Shown: positions 17,408-25,763, counted from the stretch's first letter. The stretch: DNA of 64,000 bases from Scandinavium sp036495715 (GCA_036495715.1 DASXML010000076.1:62001-126000); one strand, 5' to 3'. Numbers and translations: made by a program. Notes: generated by a model from the letters alone, not told the origin.

Positions 17408-17569
17408 ATGATGAACAGTGTCCACACCTGGTTACGAGACCTCAAAGTAACGTGGCTGAAAGAGCCTGCAGGTACCCATAATCTTGGTCTCTTCTATCTC
17501 ACACCAGCGCAACGCTACGCGCTGTTGAAAGAACTGATGATGCCACACAGCGAAAAGACAAAAAACTGA
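17408..17569 (+). CDS. Unrecognised 53-residue protein
   Basis: A short open frame with a good AGGAG site 5 bases before the ATG (17408; the next ATG at 17411 is also possible). The protein begins MMNSVHTWLRDLKVTWLKEP and contains FYLTPAQRYALLKELMMP, which looks like a small soluble amphipathic protein with two helices and a Lys-rich tail. There is no signal peptide or membrane segment. It lies alone between ompN and ttcA. I do not recognise its family. Confidence 0.6.
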   Translation: MMNSVHTWLRDLKVTWLKEPAGTHNLGLFYLTPAQRYALLKELMMPHSEKTKN

Positions 17570-17745
17570 CGAGGAAATGCATTGCGACAGAAATCACGCT
17601 GGCATTCGGCGCTGTAATCCGTACCATACACGCCAGACTATCGAAGGGCAGCCGCAGATTATTGCTACACTCCATCATGAACCCCGATGTTCGTCAGTGC
17701 TCCTGACGCTGGCTGCCATTTACCTACGACCAGAGCCATCATTAA

Positions 17746-18681
17746 ATGTCGCAAAATCAAGAAGCTAGCAAGAAAGACCAGTACAACCTGAACAAACTGC
17801 AAAAACGTCTGCGTCGTAACGTGGGCGAAGCCATTGCCGACTACAACATGATTGAAGAAGGCGACCGCATCATGGTGTGCCTGTCGGGTGGCAAAGACAG
17901 CTACACCATGCTGGAAATTTTACGCAATCTGCAACAGAGCGCGCCGGTCAATTTCAGCCTGATCGCGGTAAATCTCGATCAGAAGCAGCCGGGCTTCCCG
18001 GAGCATATCCTTCCGGCGTATCTCGACACACTTGGCGTTGAATACAAAATTGTCGAAGAGAACACCTACGGCATCGTTAAAGAGAAGATCCCAGAAGGAA
18101 AAACGACCTGCTCTCTGTGCTCTCGTCTGCGCCGCGGTATTTTGTATCGCACCGCGACAGAACTGGGTGCGACAAAAATCGCGCTGGGCCATCACCGCGA
18201 CGACATCCTGCAAACGCTTTTCCTGAACATGTTCTACGGCGGGAAAATGAAAGGGATGCCGCCGAAGCTGATGAGCGACGACGGAAAACACATTGTTATT
18301 CGCCCGCTGGCCTATTGCCGCGAGAAAGACATTGAACGTTTTGCACACGCGAAAGCGTACCCGATCATCCCATGCAACCTGTGCGGTTCGCAGCCAAACC
18401 TGCAACGCCAGGTGATCGGCGATATGCTGCGTGACTGGGATAAACGTTATCCGGGCCGTATCGAAACCATGTTCAGCGCAATGCAAAACGTGGTGCCTTC
18501 TCACCTGTGCGATACCGACATGTTCGACTTTAAAGGTCTGAAACACGGTGCAGAAGTGGTGAACGGCGGCGACCTGGCGTTTGACCGGGAGGAAATCCCG
18601 TTACAGCCCGCAGGCTGGCAACCGGAAGAGGAAGATACCGATATCCACGCCAACCGCCTCGATATCGTCGAAATCAAATAA
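17746..18681 (+). CDS. ttcA: tRNA 2-thiocytidine(32) synthetase
   Basis: A 311-residue PP-loop ATPase that thiolates C32 of several tRNAs using an Fe-S cluster. Visible are the PP-loop SGGKDS (about residues 47-52), the CSLCSR and CNLCGS Cys pairs that hold the cluster, and GHHRDD. The length equals that of E. coli. In E. coli K-12 ttcA is the Rac prophage insertion site; here the gene is whole with no prophage. A terminator follows. Confidence 0.96.
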   Translation: MSQNQEASKKDQYNLNKLQKRLRRNVGEAIADYNMIEEGDRIMVCLSGGKDSYTMLEILRNLQQSAPVNFSLIAVNLDQKQPGFPEHILPAYLDTLGVEYKIVEENTYGIVKEKIPEGKTTCSLCSRLRRGILYRTATELGATKIALGHHRDDILQTLFLNMFYGGKMKGMPPKLMSDDGKHIVIRPLAYCREKDIERFAHAKAYPIIPCNLCGSQPNLQRQVIGDMLRDWDKRYPGRIETMFSAMQNVVPSHLCDTDMFDFKGLKHGAEVVNGGDLAFDREEIPLQPAGWQPEEEDTDIHANRLDIVEIK

Positions 18682-18700
18682 GCATCAACGTGCATGATTC

Positions 18701-18724
18701 AGCCCTCTCTACGAGGGCTTTTTT
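18701..18724. terminator. Bidirectional terminator between ttcA and the proline-rich ORF
   Basis: AGCCCTC/GAGGGCT stem with a 5-nt loop and a T run on the plus strand, 20 bp after ttcA. It also lies 12 bp past the end of the minus-strand microprotein gene and could end both transcripts. Confidence 0.9.
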
Positions 18725-18735
18725 ACGCCTGGCGA

Positions 18736-18873
18736 TCAGCCGAACGGCGGCGGATCGATAATCGGATGCGGATCGGGGTCGAACGGCGGGTCGGGTATCG
18801 GTTGTGGCCGCGGAATGGGGTCAGGCACGGGAACGGGATCGGTGGGTATCGGGTCGCTGAGTCGCCACGTCAT
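18736..18873 (-). CDS. Proline-rich 45-residue microprotein
   Basis: An uninterrupted short frame with a strong GGAGG site 6 bases before the ATG and a terminator just after the stop. Of 45 residues 18 are proline, mostly as alternating Asp-Pro, Ile-Pro and Val-Pro steps (for example DPIPTDPVPVPDPIPRPQP), after a short MTWRLS start. No signal peptide or membrane segment is visible, and such a sequence would form an extended polyproline-like chain. It lies where E. coli has dbpA. I do not recognise a named family. Confidence 0.65.
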   Translation of the reverse strand: MTWRLSDPIPTDPVPVPDPIPRPQPIPDPPFDPDPHPIIDPPPFG

Positions 18874-18929
18874 TTTTGCCTCCGGTTCTTTGAGTGTCCC
18901 TTAAGGGTAGTGGTTCTTGAATGAGAGGC

Positions 18930-19051
18930 AAAAAAAAGCCGACTTATCTAAGTCGGCATTGTACGAATCAAGTGTGCTATGCAGTAATTCAAAAAAGGAA
19001 GTAAGACAATATGGAGCGCAACGCCCATCGCTTGACGTTGCATTCACCTGC
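18930..19051 (-). ncRNA. fnrS: FnrS anaerobic small RNA
   Basis: Near-identical to E. coli FnrS along its whole length: the 5' end GCAGGUGAAUGCAACGUCAA, the GAUGGGCGUUGCGCUCC core, and a GCCGACUU...AAGUCGGC terminator with eight U residues. Predicted length is 122 nt, as in E. coli. It is induced by FNR without oxygen and represses sodB, maeA, gpmA and other oxidative-metabolism mRNAs. It sits next to zntB, as in E. coli. Confidence 0.95.
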
Positions 19052-19086
19052 AAGAAAGATATTGCCCTGAATGGGTAGCTTGTTTA

Positions 19087-19100
19087 TTGACTTCGCTCAA
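19087..19100 (-). promoter_or_regulatory. FNR box of fnrS
   Basis: TTGACTTCGCTCAA fits the FNR consensus TTGAT-N4-ATCAA with two half-site deviations. Its centre is about 42 bp upstream of the predicted fnrS start, the class II activator position. Confidence 0.8.
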
Positions 19101-19146
19101 TTTAAGCGGCATTTATGGGTGTTTCCCTGCTCATAAAGGTGATTTT

Positions 19147-20130
19147 TTACAACCATTTACTGCGATGCAACCACCATGTAACACCACCAATCAGCACGAC
19201 TAATCCAATACAAAACAACGAAAAACCGAACTGCCAACCCCCGCCCGGAATGCCGCCAAGGTTAACGCCAAACAGTCCCGTCAGAAATGTACTCGGCAGA
19301 AACACCATCGCCATCAACGACATGGTGTACGTTCTGCGCGCCAGGGATTCCTGCATCACCTGTGCGATTTCATCCGCCATCACATCCGTGCGGGCAATAC
19401 AGGCGTCGATTTCGTCCAGGCCACGGCCCAGCCTATCGGCAATATCCTGCATTCTGCGACGCTGATCGTCGTTCATCCACGGAAAACGTTCACTCGACAG
19501 GCGTGCATAAACATCTCGCTGTGGTGCCATATAGCGACGCATCACAATCAATTGTTTGCGAAGCAGCGCCAGAAAACCACGTGGCGGAATTTGCTGATCG
19601 AGCAGGTTATCTTCAAGATCGATAATTTTATCGTGCAATTCTTCAATGAATTCGCTGGCGTGATCGGTGAGCGCATCGCACACATCCACCAGCCAACCAC
19701 CGCAATCTGTCGGGCCAGTGCCCTCTTCCAGATCTTTTACCACGTCATCCAACGCCAGCACTTTGCGCTGACGCGTCGACACAATCAGGCGCTCATCCAT
19801 ATACAAGCGCATGGCGACCAACTGGTCAGGCCGTTCATCGGTGCTGCCGTTGATGCAACGCAGGGTTATCAACGTACCGTCGCCCATACGCGTGACGCGC
19901 GGGCGCAGGCTGTCACCTGCCAACGCATCACGCACGCTGTTTGGCAGCAGCGGCGTTGTCGCCAGCCACTGTGCGCTCTCAGGATGGGTGTAATTGAGAT
20001 GCAGCCAACACGGGTTCTCTTTATCAATAACCCTTTCGTCGTCCAGCGGTATCACCCCGCCTTTCCCGTCCAGCATCCAGGCAAAAACCGCATCAGGTAC
20101 GTTCACATCAGCTCCCTTAATGGCTTCCAC
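19147..20130 (-). CDS. zntB: Zinc transporter ZntB (CorA family)
   Basis: A 327-residue inner-membrane transporter for Zn2+, same length as E. coli. A large cytosolic N-terminal domain is followed by two C-terminal membrane helices. The CorA-family selectivity motif is GVNLGGIPGG (GxN) just after the first helix. The start is the GTG at 20130 preceded by GGAGG; the longer upstream frame is not supported. The tail WWLHRSKWL is conserved. Confidence 0.94.
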   Translation of the reverse strand: MEAIKGADVNVPDAVFAWMLDGKGGVIPLDDERVIDKENPCWLHLNYTHPESAQWLATTPLLPNSVRDALAGDSLRPRVTRMGDGTLITLRCINGSTDERPDQLVAMRLYMDERLIVSTRQRKVLALDDVVKDLEEGTGPTDCGGWLVDVCDALTDHASEFIEELHDKIIDLEDNLLDQQIPPRGFLALLRKQLIVMRRYMAPQRDVYARLSSERFPWMNDDQRRRMQDIADRLGRGLDEIDACIARTDVMADEIAQVMQESLARRTYTMSLMAMVFLPSTFLTGLFGVNLGGIPGGGWQFGFSLFCIGLVVLIGGVTWWLHRSKWL

Positions 20131-20310
20131 AACGCCTCCATTAATTTTTTTGCTTGTGCAATGAAGTCTAGCCCCGCAAAGGTAATAAGCAAAACGCGGT
20201 CCCGGCATCGCACTGAATTTGTTCATGAAAGCGGAATTATCTGGCAGGACGCGAGACAGTGCAACGCGCAAATCGTTAACAACGATGAAATCAGAGGATC
20301 ACAAAATGAA

Positions 20311-20337
20311 AATGGGCCTGCTTTTCACCGGCCCATT
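20311..20337 (-). terminator. Terminator of the chemoreceptor gene
   Basis: AATGGGCC/GGCCCATT stem with an 11-nt loop, with a TTTTCATTTT stretch on the minus strand, 20 bp past the MCP stop. Confidence 0.75.
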
Positions 20338-20357
20338 GTGCGATTAAAGAAAGCGAT

Positions 20358-21539
20358 TTAGAACGAATGCCAGTAGTTCTGGTCACTGCTGGCAGCCGCA
20401 ACAGGCGCAGGCTTCGGCTGAGTCACTGGTATGATTGCTGCCGGTGCTTCGTTTCCCAGACGGAAATTACGCGTCCGTGTTTGCAATTCCACCACCTGAT
20501 GCTTCAACACATCTGAAGAACCCGCAAGTTCTTCCACGACCGCCACATTACTCTGTGTCACTTTTTCAAGTTCAGACAGCGCGAGCGTGATCTGTTCAAT
20601 TCCTTTTTCCTGTTGCAGTGTAGAGCTGGAAATCTGCTCCATTAAACTGCTCAGTAAACCGGAACCGGAAACAATCTCCTGCATATTTTTCTCTGCCTCA
20701 GCGACAATATTGGCTCCCTGCGTGACGTTATCGCTGGTAACACTGATCAACGTTTTAATATTCTTCGCTGCTTCTGCACTGCGATGCGCCAGATTCCGCA
20801 CTTCCCCTGCCACCACAGAAAAACCTTTCCCGTGGTCGCCTGCGCGTGCCGCTTCTACCGCAGCATTTAGCGCCAGAATATTTGTCTGGAACGCAATGCC
20901 GTCAATTAACGAAATAATTTCCGTCATTTGACGCGCACAATCCGTAATGGATTGCATATTGGTCGCCACATCACCCATTAACTCCCCGCCTTTGCGAGCG
21001 CAGAGTGTTGCATCACCGGCACGGTCGCTTGCCAGGCGTGTGTTTTCCGCATTATTTTTGGTACTGGCGGCAATTTCTTCCATGCTGGAGGCGGTTTGCA
21101 TCAGCGTGGCAGACTGCTGTTCTGACGTCACCGACAGTTCCGCACTGCGGTTTGCCAGCTGTTCAGACAGCGTCATCGCCGTTTGTGACGAAGCACGAAT
21201 TTCCGATACCAGCGTTGAAATATTACTCGACAGACTATTAATGCCTGGAATTAATCGCCCGGCACAGTTATTACCAAATTCAGGGATATACACTGATAAA
21301 TTTCCCGACGTCACTTCATCAATGCTTCTTTTAACCGCATTAATGGGTGTCACCAGATATTTCGTCATATAAAGCCATAATAAAGAAATGGCCACCAACC
21401 ACGAAATATTATACATCACCATCACAGGAACACTGGCGGATAACAGAACGGCTAAAATATCGATAATTAAGAAAACCACCAGCAAAAACATCAATATGAA
21501 GGTTCTGACACTGATATTTCTTAACATAATAAAACTCAC
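20358..21539 (-). CDS. Methyl-accepting chemotaxis protein without a periplasmic domain
   Basis: A 393-residue transducer. Two hydrophobic helices (about residues 12-34 and 38-58) are separated by only a few residues, so there is no periplasmic ligand domain. A HAMP-like linker (about 60-112) leads to a full MA signalling domain with the hairpin tip IDGIAFQTNILALNAAVEAA and GDHGKGFSVVAGEVRNLA. The last residues, QNYWHSF, fit the CheR/CheB-docking pentapeptide pattern, so it may carry its own adaptation tether. The start is GTG 21539 or ATG 21527 (spaced by a TGAG site). The signal is unknown; membrane energetics or a partner protein are possible. Confidence 0.88.
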   Translation of the reverse strand: MSFIMLRNISVRTFILMFLLVVFLIIDILAVLLSASVPVMVMYNISWLVAISLLWLYMTKYLVTPINAVKRSIDEVTSGNLSVYIPEFGNNCAGRLIPGINSLSSNISTLVSEIRASSQTAMTLSEQLANRSAELSVTSEQQSATLMQTASSMEEIAASTKNNAENTRLASDRAGDATLCARKGGELMGDVATNMQSITDCARQMTEIISLIDGIAFQTNILALNAAVEAARAGDHGKGFSVVAGEVRNLAHRSAEAAKNIKTLISVTSDNVTQGANIVAEAEKNMQEIVSGSGLLSSLMEQISSSTLQQEKGIEQITLALSELEKVTQSNVAVVEELAGSSDVLKHQVVELQTRTRNFRLGNEAPAAIIPVTQPKPAPVAAASSDQNYWHSF

Positions 21540-21961
21540 AAAATACTCGGAGGGGTCATATGGTTATAGCACCCGCCTTCACTATTTCAATATGATTTCC
21601 GTGAGAAATTAATCTTCACCGTTAAACATGGCAAGTTTGGCTTTAGCAATTTATTTATCTGACAAGTCCGCAACCTTGTAGTTTTTAACGCTAAAAATGG
21701 ATGTTTCATGGCCTCATAACGGCAGATTATCGCAGAGCATCTCTCGCCAGTGCCCTTTAACTTAACTGGCGCTATACGACAATTAAGCAATACTTAAGAC
21801 TTAGTGTACTTTCTGCGCGATATTTTTTCCCCGCCCTGGAAAAAGTGATGAGCCGCAGATCCAATCAAAAGAAATACAGCCTTTCTTCTCTTTTATTTCA
21901 TAGCATCGCCTGAGGATTTGCTGTTACATTACTTTAACAAACTTAAAAAGAAGTGGATTGC
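21540..21961. other. 422-bp divergent intergenic region
   Basis: AT-rich region between the divergent MCP and MHYT genes, which must hold both promoters. I see a 7-bp hairpin CGCCAGT/ACTGGCG at 21745-21771 and a palindromic CTTAAG near 21795. No clear sigma-28 motif (TAAA-N15-GCCGATAA) was found for the MCP, and I could not support any gene here. Confidence 0.5.
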
Positions 21962-24079
21962 ATGATGCTGTACGTTTCGTGGGACCCGGTTCTGGTCGGC
22001 ATTTCGTTTTTAGTCGCCTTTATTGCCTCATTTGTTGCACTGGACAGTGCGGCAAAAATTGCTGCATCCAATAAAAATGCCGCGCTTTTCTGGCGTCTCG
22101 CCGGAGGTGCCACATTAGGTATCGGTATTTGGTCGATGCATTTTATTGGCATGCTGGCAATGAAAATGCCGATGATGATGCATTATGATTTTGCGACCAC
22201 CGCGATTTCGCTTTTGGTGGCGATCGTGACCGCTACCCTGTCGATTAATATTGCCGTAAATGGCAACGTGTTGTCGCTCAAACGCTTGTGTCTCGCTACC
22301 GCTATTCTCAGCAGCGGCGTGGTTACCATGCACTACGTCGGCATGGCGGCGTTGATGATGCAGGACATGATTCGCTGGAATTATGGTTTGGTTGCGCTGT
22401 CGATGATCATTGCGGTTGTCGCCTCCGGTGTCGGTCTGTGGCTGGCATTCAGTTTACGGCTTAACAGCAAAGGGGCACTGATCAATCGCATGACAGCGGC
22501 AGTCGTGATGGGCATCGCCATCGCAGCTATGCATTACACGGGCATGAGCGCTGCCGATTTCGAAGATCAAGGGCATTACATGAGCGGCGGCGTGAGCGAA
22601 CTCGGGTTGTCAATCTGGGTATCTGCCATCACGCTGGCTATCCTCGGCGTGATGCTGATTATTTCGATGGTCGACTCTCAATTGCGCACGAATCGCCTGA
22701 CAGAAAATTTGCAGCAGCTCAATCAACAGCTTGAACAACAGGCGCGTTTTGACGGCCTGACCGGGCTTGCTAACCGTAGTCAGATTGATTTACGTCTTGA
22801 AGCCTGTTTGCAGCAATCGCAAATGACCCAAACGCCCTTCGCGTTAATCTTTATGGATCTTGACCGCTTCAAGCTGGTGAACGATGCCTGGGGTCACCAC
22901 GTTGGCGACCATCTGCTGGTTTCGGTGGCCAACCGCATCAGCGCCTGCCTGTCACCCAAAATGACCCTCGCCCGTCTTGGCGGCGACGAGTTTATTTTAC
23001 TGGTGCCGGATGCTAATCAAGGCGATATCGAAGATTTAGTCACGCGCATGGTGGAGTGTGTACGCCGTCCGTTTTATGAAGCCGGACAAATATTGCAGGT
23101 GTCGCTCAGCGCCGGGGTCAGTTTGTTCCCACAACACGGCAAAACGTTGCAGGAACTGAAACTGCGCGCCGACACGGCGATGTATAACATCAAACAGCAA
23201 GGCCGTAACGGTTGGGCGATCTACCATTCTGAAATGGTGCAGAAAGCCTGGGAAGGTGCCGAGTTTCTGCAAGATTTAACCCAGGCGCTGGAGCGCGATC
23301 AGTTCGAGCTGTGGTATCAGCCGAAATATCACTCCGCCAGTAAAACGATCTATGGCTTTGAAGCCCTGCTGCGCTGGCGCCATCCGGCAAAAGGCATTTT
23401 GTTGCCAGAGGTCTTTCTTGCCACACTGGAAAACACCGGGCTTATCATTCCCGTCGGGTATTGGGTTATCGACCAGGCCTGTTTACAACTACGCCAATGG
23501 GGCGATCAGGGCCATTCAGACTGGAGTCTGTCGATTAACCTCTCTGCCGCTCAGTTTGAGCAACACGATATCTATGACACTGTCTGCGGCGCATTAGCCC
23601 GCCATGCCGTGCCGCCGTCGCGCCTGACCATAGAGCTGACGGAAAGCACCGCTCTGCGTAACCTTGAGCGAAGTATAGAAATACTGAATGATTTTAATCG
23701 CATGGGCATTACGGTTTCCATTGACGATTTCGGCACCGGTTATTCCAATATGCTGACGCTGAAAAACCTGCCCGCGCGCGAGCTGAAAATCGACAAAAGC
23801 TTTGTGCGCGATATTCGCGACAACAGCAAGAACGTCAAAATTGTGGCGACCATCATTGATATCGCCCACTCAATGAATATGAACGTTGTCGCCGAAGGAA
23901 TTGAGACGCTGGATCAGCAACAGCTGCTAACCAGCCTGGGCTGCGGCTATTTGCAGGGATTCCTGTTCGCTAAAGCGTTGCCTGCGAAAGAGATCCCTCA
24001 GCTGCTGACACAAATTGAAAGCGCGAAAAATACGCCGGCGGCACCGGTTCACGCCGTTGTGCAAAAAAAGCAGGCGTGA
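21962..24079 (+). CDS. MHYT-GGDEF-EAL cyclic-di-GMP protein
   Basis: A 705-residue inner-membrane protein. The N-terminal seven-helix MHYT sensor (about residues 1-240) has three motifs, MHFIGM, MHYVGM and MHYTGM, thought to bind copper and sense a diatomic gas. Next come a coiled linker, a GGDEF domain (about 260-425) with intact RLGGDEF but no RxxD inhibitory site, and an EAL domain (about 440-690) with EALLRW, ELTES, DDFGTGY, EGIET and QGFLFAK all present. The phosphodiesterase therefore looks active and the cyclase may be. The architecture is like Pseudomonas MucR/NbdA. The start is ATG 21962; a GTG at 21953 is the alternative. It is 68 bp before dgcM. Confidence 0.9.
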   Translation: MMLYVSWDPVLVGISFLVAFIASFVALDSAAKIAASNKNAALFWRLAGGATLGIGIWSMHFIGMLAMKMPMMMHYDFATTAISLLVAIVTATLSINIAVNGNVLSLKRLCLATAILSSGVVTMHYVGMAALMMQDMIRWNYGLVALSMIIAVVASGVGLWLAFSLRLNSKGALINRMTAAVVMGIAIAAMHYTGMSAADFEDQGHYMSGGVSELGLSIWVSAITLAILGVMLIISMVDSQLRTNRLTENLQQLNQQLEQQARFDGLTGLANRSQIDLRLEACLQQSQMTQTPFALIFMDLDRFKLVNDAWGHHVGDHLLVSVANRISACLSPKMTLARLGGDEFILLVPDANQGDIEDLVTRMVECVRRPFYEAGQILQVSLSAGVSLFPQHGKTLQELKLRADTAMYNIKQQGRNGWAIYHSEMVQKAWEGAEFLQDLTQALERDQFELWYQPKYHSASKTIYGFEALLRWRHPAKGILLPEVFLATLENTGLIIPVGYWVIDQACLQLRQWGDQGHSDWSLSINLSAAQFEQHDIYDTVCGALARHAVPPSRLTIELTESTALRNLERSIEILNDFNRMGITVSIDDFGTGYSNMLTLKNLPARELKIDKSFVRDIRDNSKNVKIVATIIDIAHSMNMNVVAEGIETLDQQQLLTSLGCGYLQGFLFAKALPAKEIPQLLTQIESAKNTPAAPVHAVVQKKQA

Positions 24080-24147
24080 ACTGATGAAAATGCATTATGT
24101 TTAATACGTGCCGGTGGCGGAGAGGCATCCGCCCAGGGAGATAATGC

Positions 24148-25380
24148 ATGTTATCAGCCGAACTGTCCGCCTATCACTACCTGACCACGCCGGTATGGCT
24201 CCTCGACCCCATCGATGAGCGGGTCATCTTTGCCAACCATGCCGCACAGGCATTGGTTGGCGAAACGTCGCTCATGTCCCTGCGTTTTGGTGCCTTTTCT
24301 GCTTGTGCCCAGACGCGACTGTCGTTGTATCTCAACGATCTTAAAGACCAACATGAAATCGTCGAAATCTGGACGATCCCGGCATCCCGCGGCGAGCTAC
24401 CGCTGCGCTGTCGTCTGACGCTCGTCACCTTTCCTGATCTGCCTCCCGCTATCCTGTTTGAAGGGGCGAACATTCCCCATGCGGCGACAGAAAGCTCTGT
24501 TCGCAGCACCGGGTACAAATCCCGTCGGCATAATTTTTATCAGCGTTTTTTTATGACCACCACCGCGCCCATGCTGCTTATCGACCCGGCTCGCGATGGG
24601 CTTATCGTCGATGCGAATCTTGCCGCGCTGCGTTTCTACGGTTATCACCGTGAAGAGATGTGTCAGAAGCACACATGGGAAATCAACACGCTGGGTCGTC
24701 AGGTGCTGCCGGTAATGGCTGAGATTGCACGTTTACCCGGCGGGCATAAGCCGCTGTACTTCGTTCACCGGATGGCCGACGGCTCAACGCGCCATGTACA
24801 AACCTATGCCGGGCCTATCGTGATCGGTGGCGACCGCCTGATGCTGTGCATCATTCACGATATTACTGAACAAAAGCGTCTGGAACAGGAACTGGAGTAT
24901 GCGGCGCTGCGTGATTCACTGACCGGATTATTGAACCGCCGCCAGTTTTACTCGCTGACGGAGAACCAGACTGCGCACCACCTGCCGCTAAAAACCGATT
25001 ACTGCCTGCTTCTGGTGGATACCGATAACTTCAAAGCCATTAATGATAATTTCGGGCATTTGAAAGGTGATGAAGTGCTGGTGCAACTGGCACGGCTCCT
25101 TGAAGCCTGTAGCCGGTCGGAGGATTTTATTTTCCGTTGGGGTGGCGAAGAGTTTGTATTGTTACTGCCGCACACAGCGCTGGATACCGCAATCAATATC
25201 GCCGAAGAAATACGTGACAGCGTCACAAAAATCAGCAACGCTGAGATGCCCGCTTTTACCGTCAGCATTGGCGTAGCGAGGCATCAGGCAGGAGAAAACA
25301 TCGATGCGTTATTCCGACGGGTCGATAAGGCGCTGTATCAGGCCAAAAACGAGGGACGCAACAAAGTGCTGGCTGCATAA
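24148..25380 (+). CDS. dgcM: Diguanylate cyclase DgcM (YdaM)
   Basis: A 410-residue cytosolic PAS-PAS-GGDEF enzyme, the same length as E. coli DgcM. It aligns through LNFYGY-type RFYGYHREEMCQKHTWEIN, FVHRMADGSTRHVQTYAGPI and the end FRRVDKALYQAKNEGRNKVLAA. The active site is RWGGEEFVLL, with an RSED inhibitory site five residues before it. In E. coli DgcM co-activates MlrA to switch on csgD (curli, biofilm) and is held inactive by PdeR until c-di-GMP rises. It is next to zntB in E. coli; here MCP and MHYT genes lie between. Confidence 0.92.
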   Translation: MLSAELSAYHYLTTPVWLLDPIDERVIFANHAAQALVGETSLMSLRFGAFSACAQTRLSLYLNDLKDQHEIVEIWTIPASRGELPLRCRLTLVTFPDLPPAILFEGANIPHAATESSVRSTGYKSRRHNFYQRFFMTTTAPMLLIDPARDGLIVDANLAALRFYGYHREEMCQKHTWEINTLGRQVLPVMAEIARLPGGHKPLYFVHRMADGSTRHVQTYAGPIVIGGDRLMLCIIHDITEQKRLEQELEYAALRDSLTGLLNRRQFYSLTENQTAHHLPLKTDYCLLLVDTDNFKAINDNFGHLKGDEVLVQLARLLEACSRSEDFIFRWGGEEFVLLLPHTALDTAINIAEEIRDSVTKISNAEMPAFTVSIGVARHQAGENIDALFRRVDKALYQAKNEGRNKVLAA

Positions 25381-25384
25381 CGCC

Positions 25385-25535
25385 CAACAAAAAACCGCCC
25401 GCAGGCTAACGCCGTTCACTTAAGTCAATGAGTTAGGGGAAACACCGGGATTGGGTTCCCGGAGGGACGCCAAACCCGGTGGTCGCCCCGGGTAACGCGT
25501 TCTTAAACCAACGGCGTTAGCCCGCAGACGGTTTT
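25385..25535 (-). ncRNA. Large structured palindrome, candidate RNA element
   Basis: Two 26-nt arms (25391-25416 and 25510-25535) pair across a 93-nt interior. On the plus strand three positions mismatch (C-A or A-C), but on the minus strand all three become G-U wobbles, so the pairing is complete only in minus-strand RNA. The interior holds two GC hairpins: ACCCGG/CCGGGT (about 25474-25493) and CCGGGA/TCCCGG (about 25445-25462). The minus-strand RNA ends GCGGGCGG followed by six U residues. It could be the 3' end of the adjacent small gene or an independent RNA. I do not recognise a family. Confidence 0.6.
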
Positions 25536-25550
25536 GATGCACGGGTGGCA

Positions 25551-25763
25551 TTAATGGTGCTTATACTCGCCTGTGCTGTGTTGAGGTCCAATGCGCCCGG
25601 CTTCCACCAGCAGCTCTTCAATCAGTTCCTCAAGACACTCTTTCCCATGCTTATCACAGACCAGATGGACTTGCCTGAAAATTTCTTCGGCCTTCATGCC
25701 ATCGCACAGTGCGGATTTCAGCATGAGAGCGGCCCAACGTTTTGCTTCTGAATGCGTCAACAT
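25551..25763 (-). CDS. Unrecognised 70-residue acidic protein
   Basis: Starts at the ATG at 25763 preceded by AGGAGGGG. The protein (MLTHSEAKRWAALMLKSALC...) is predicted helical with no membrane segment, has two Cys-containing parts (ALCDG and LVCDKHGKECLEEL) and a His-rich end (GEYKHH). Cys and His could suggest metal binding but no zinc-finger spacing is visible. Its stop is 16 bp from the structured palindrome. I do not recognise the family. Confidence 0.65.
   Translation of the reverse strand: MLTHSEAKRWAALMLKSALCDGMKAEEIFRQVHLVCDKHGKECLEELIEELLVEAGRIGPQHSTGEYKHH

Noticed and set aside
17577..17768. 63-codon frame before ttcA
   Set aside because: It overlaps the ttcA start, has no clear ribosome-binding site and a random composition.
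18694..18924. 76-codon plus-strand frame opposite the proline-rich ORF
   Set aside because: It begins inside the ttcA terminator, lacks a ribosome-binding site and its composition mirrors the minus-strand proline codons.
21540..21700. Sigma-28 promoter for the chemoreceptor gene
   Set aside because: A TAAAG is present but the -10 GCCGATAA part is not at the right distance.
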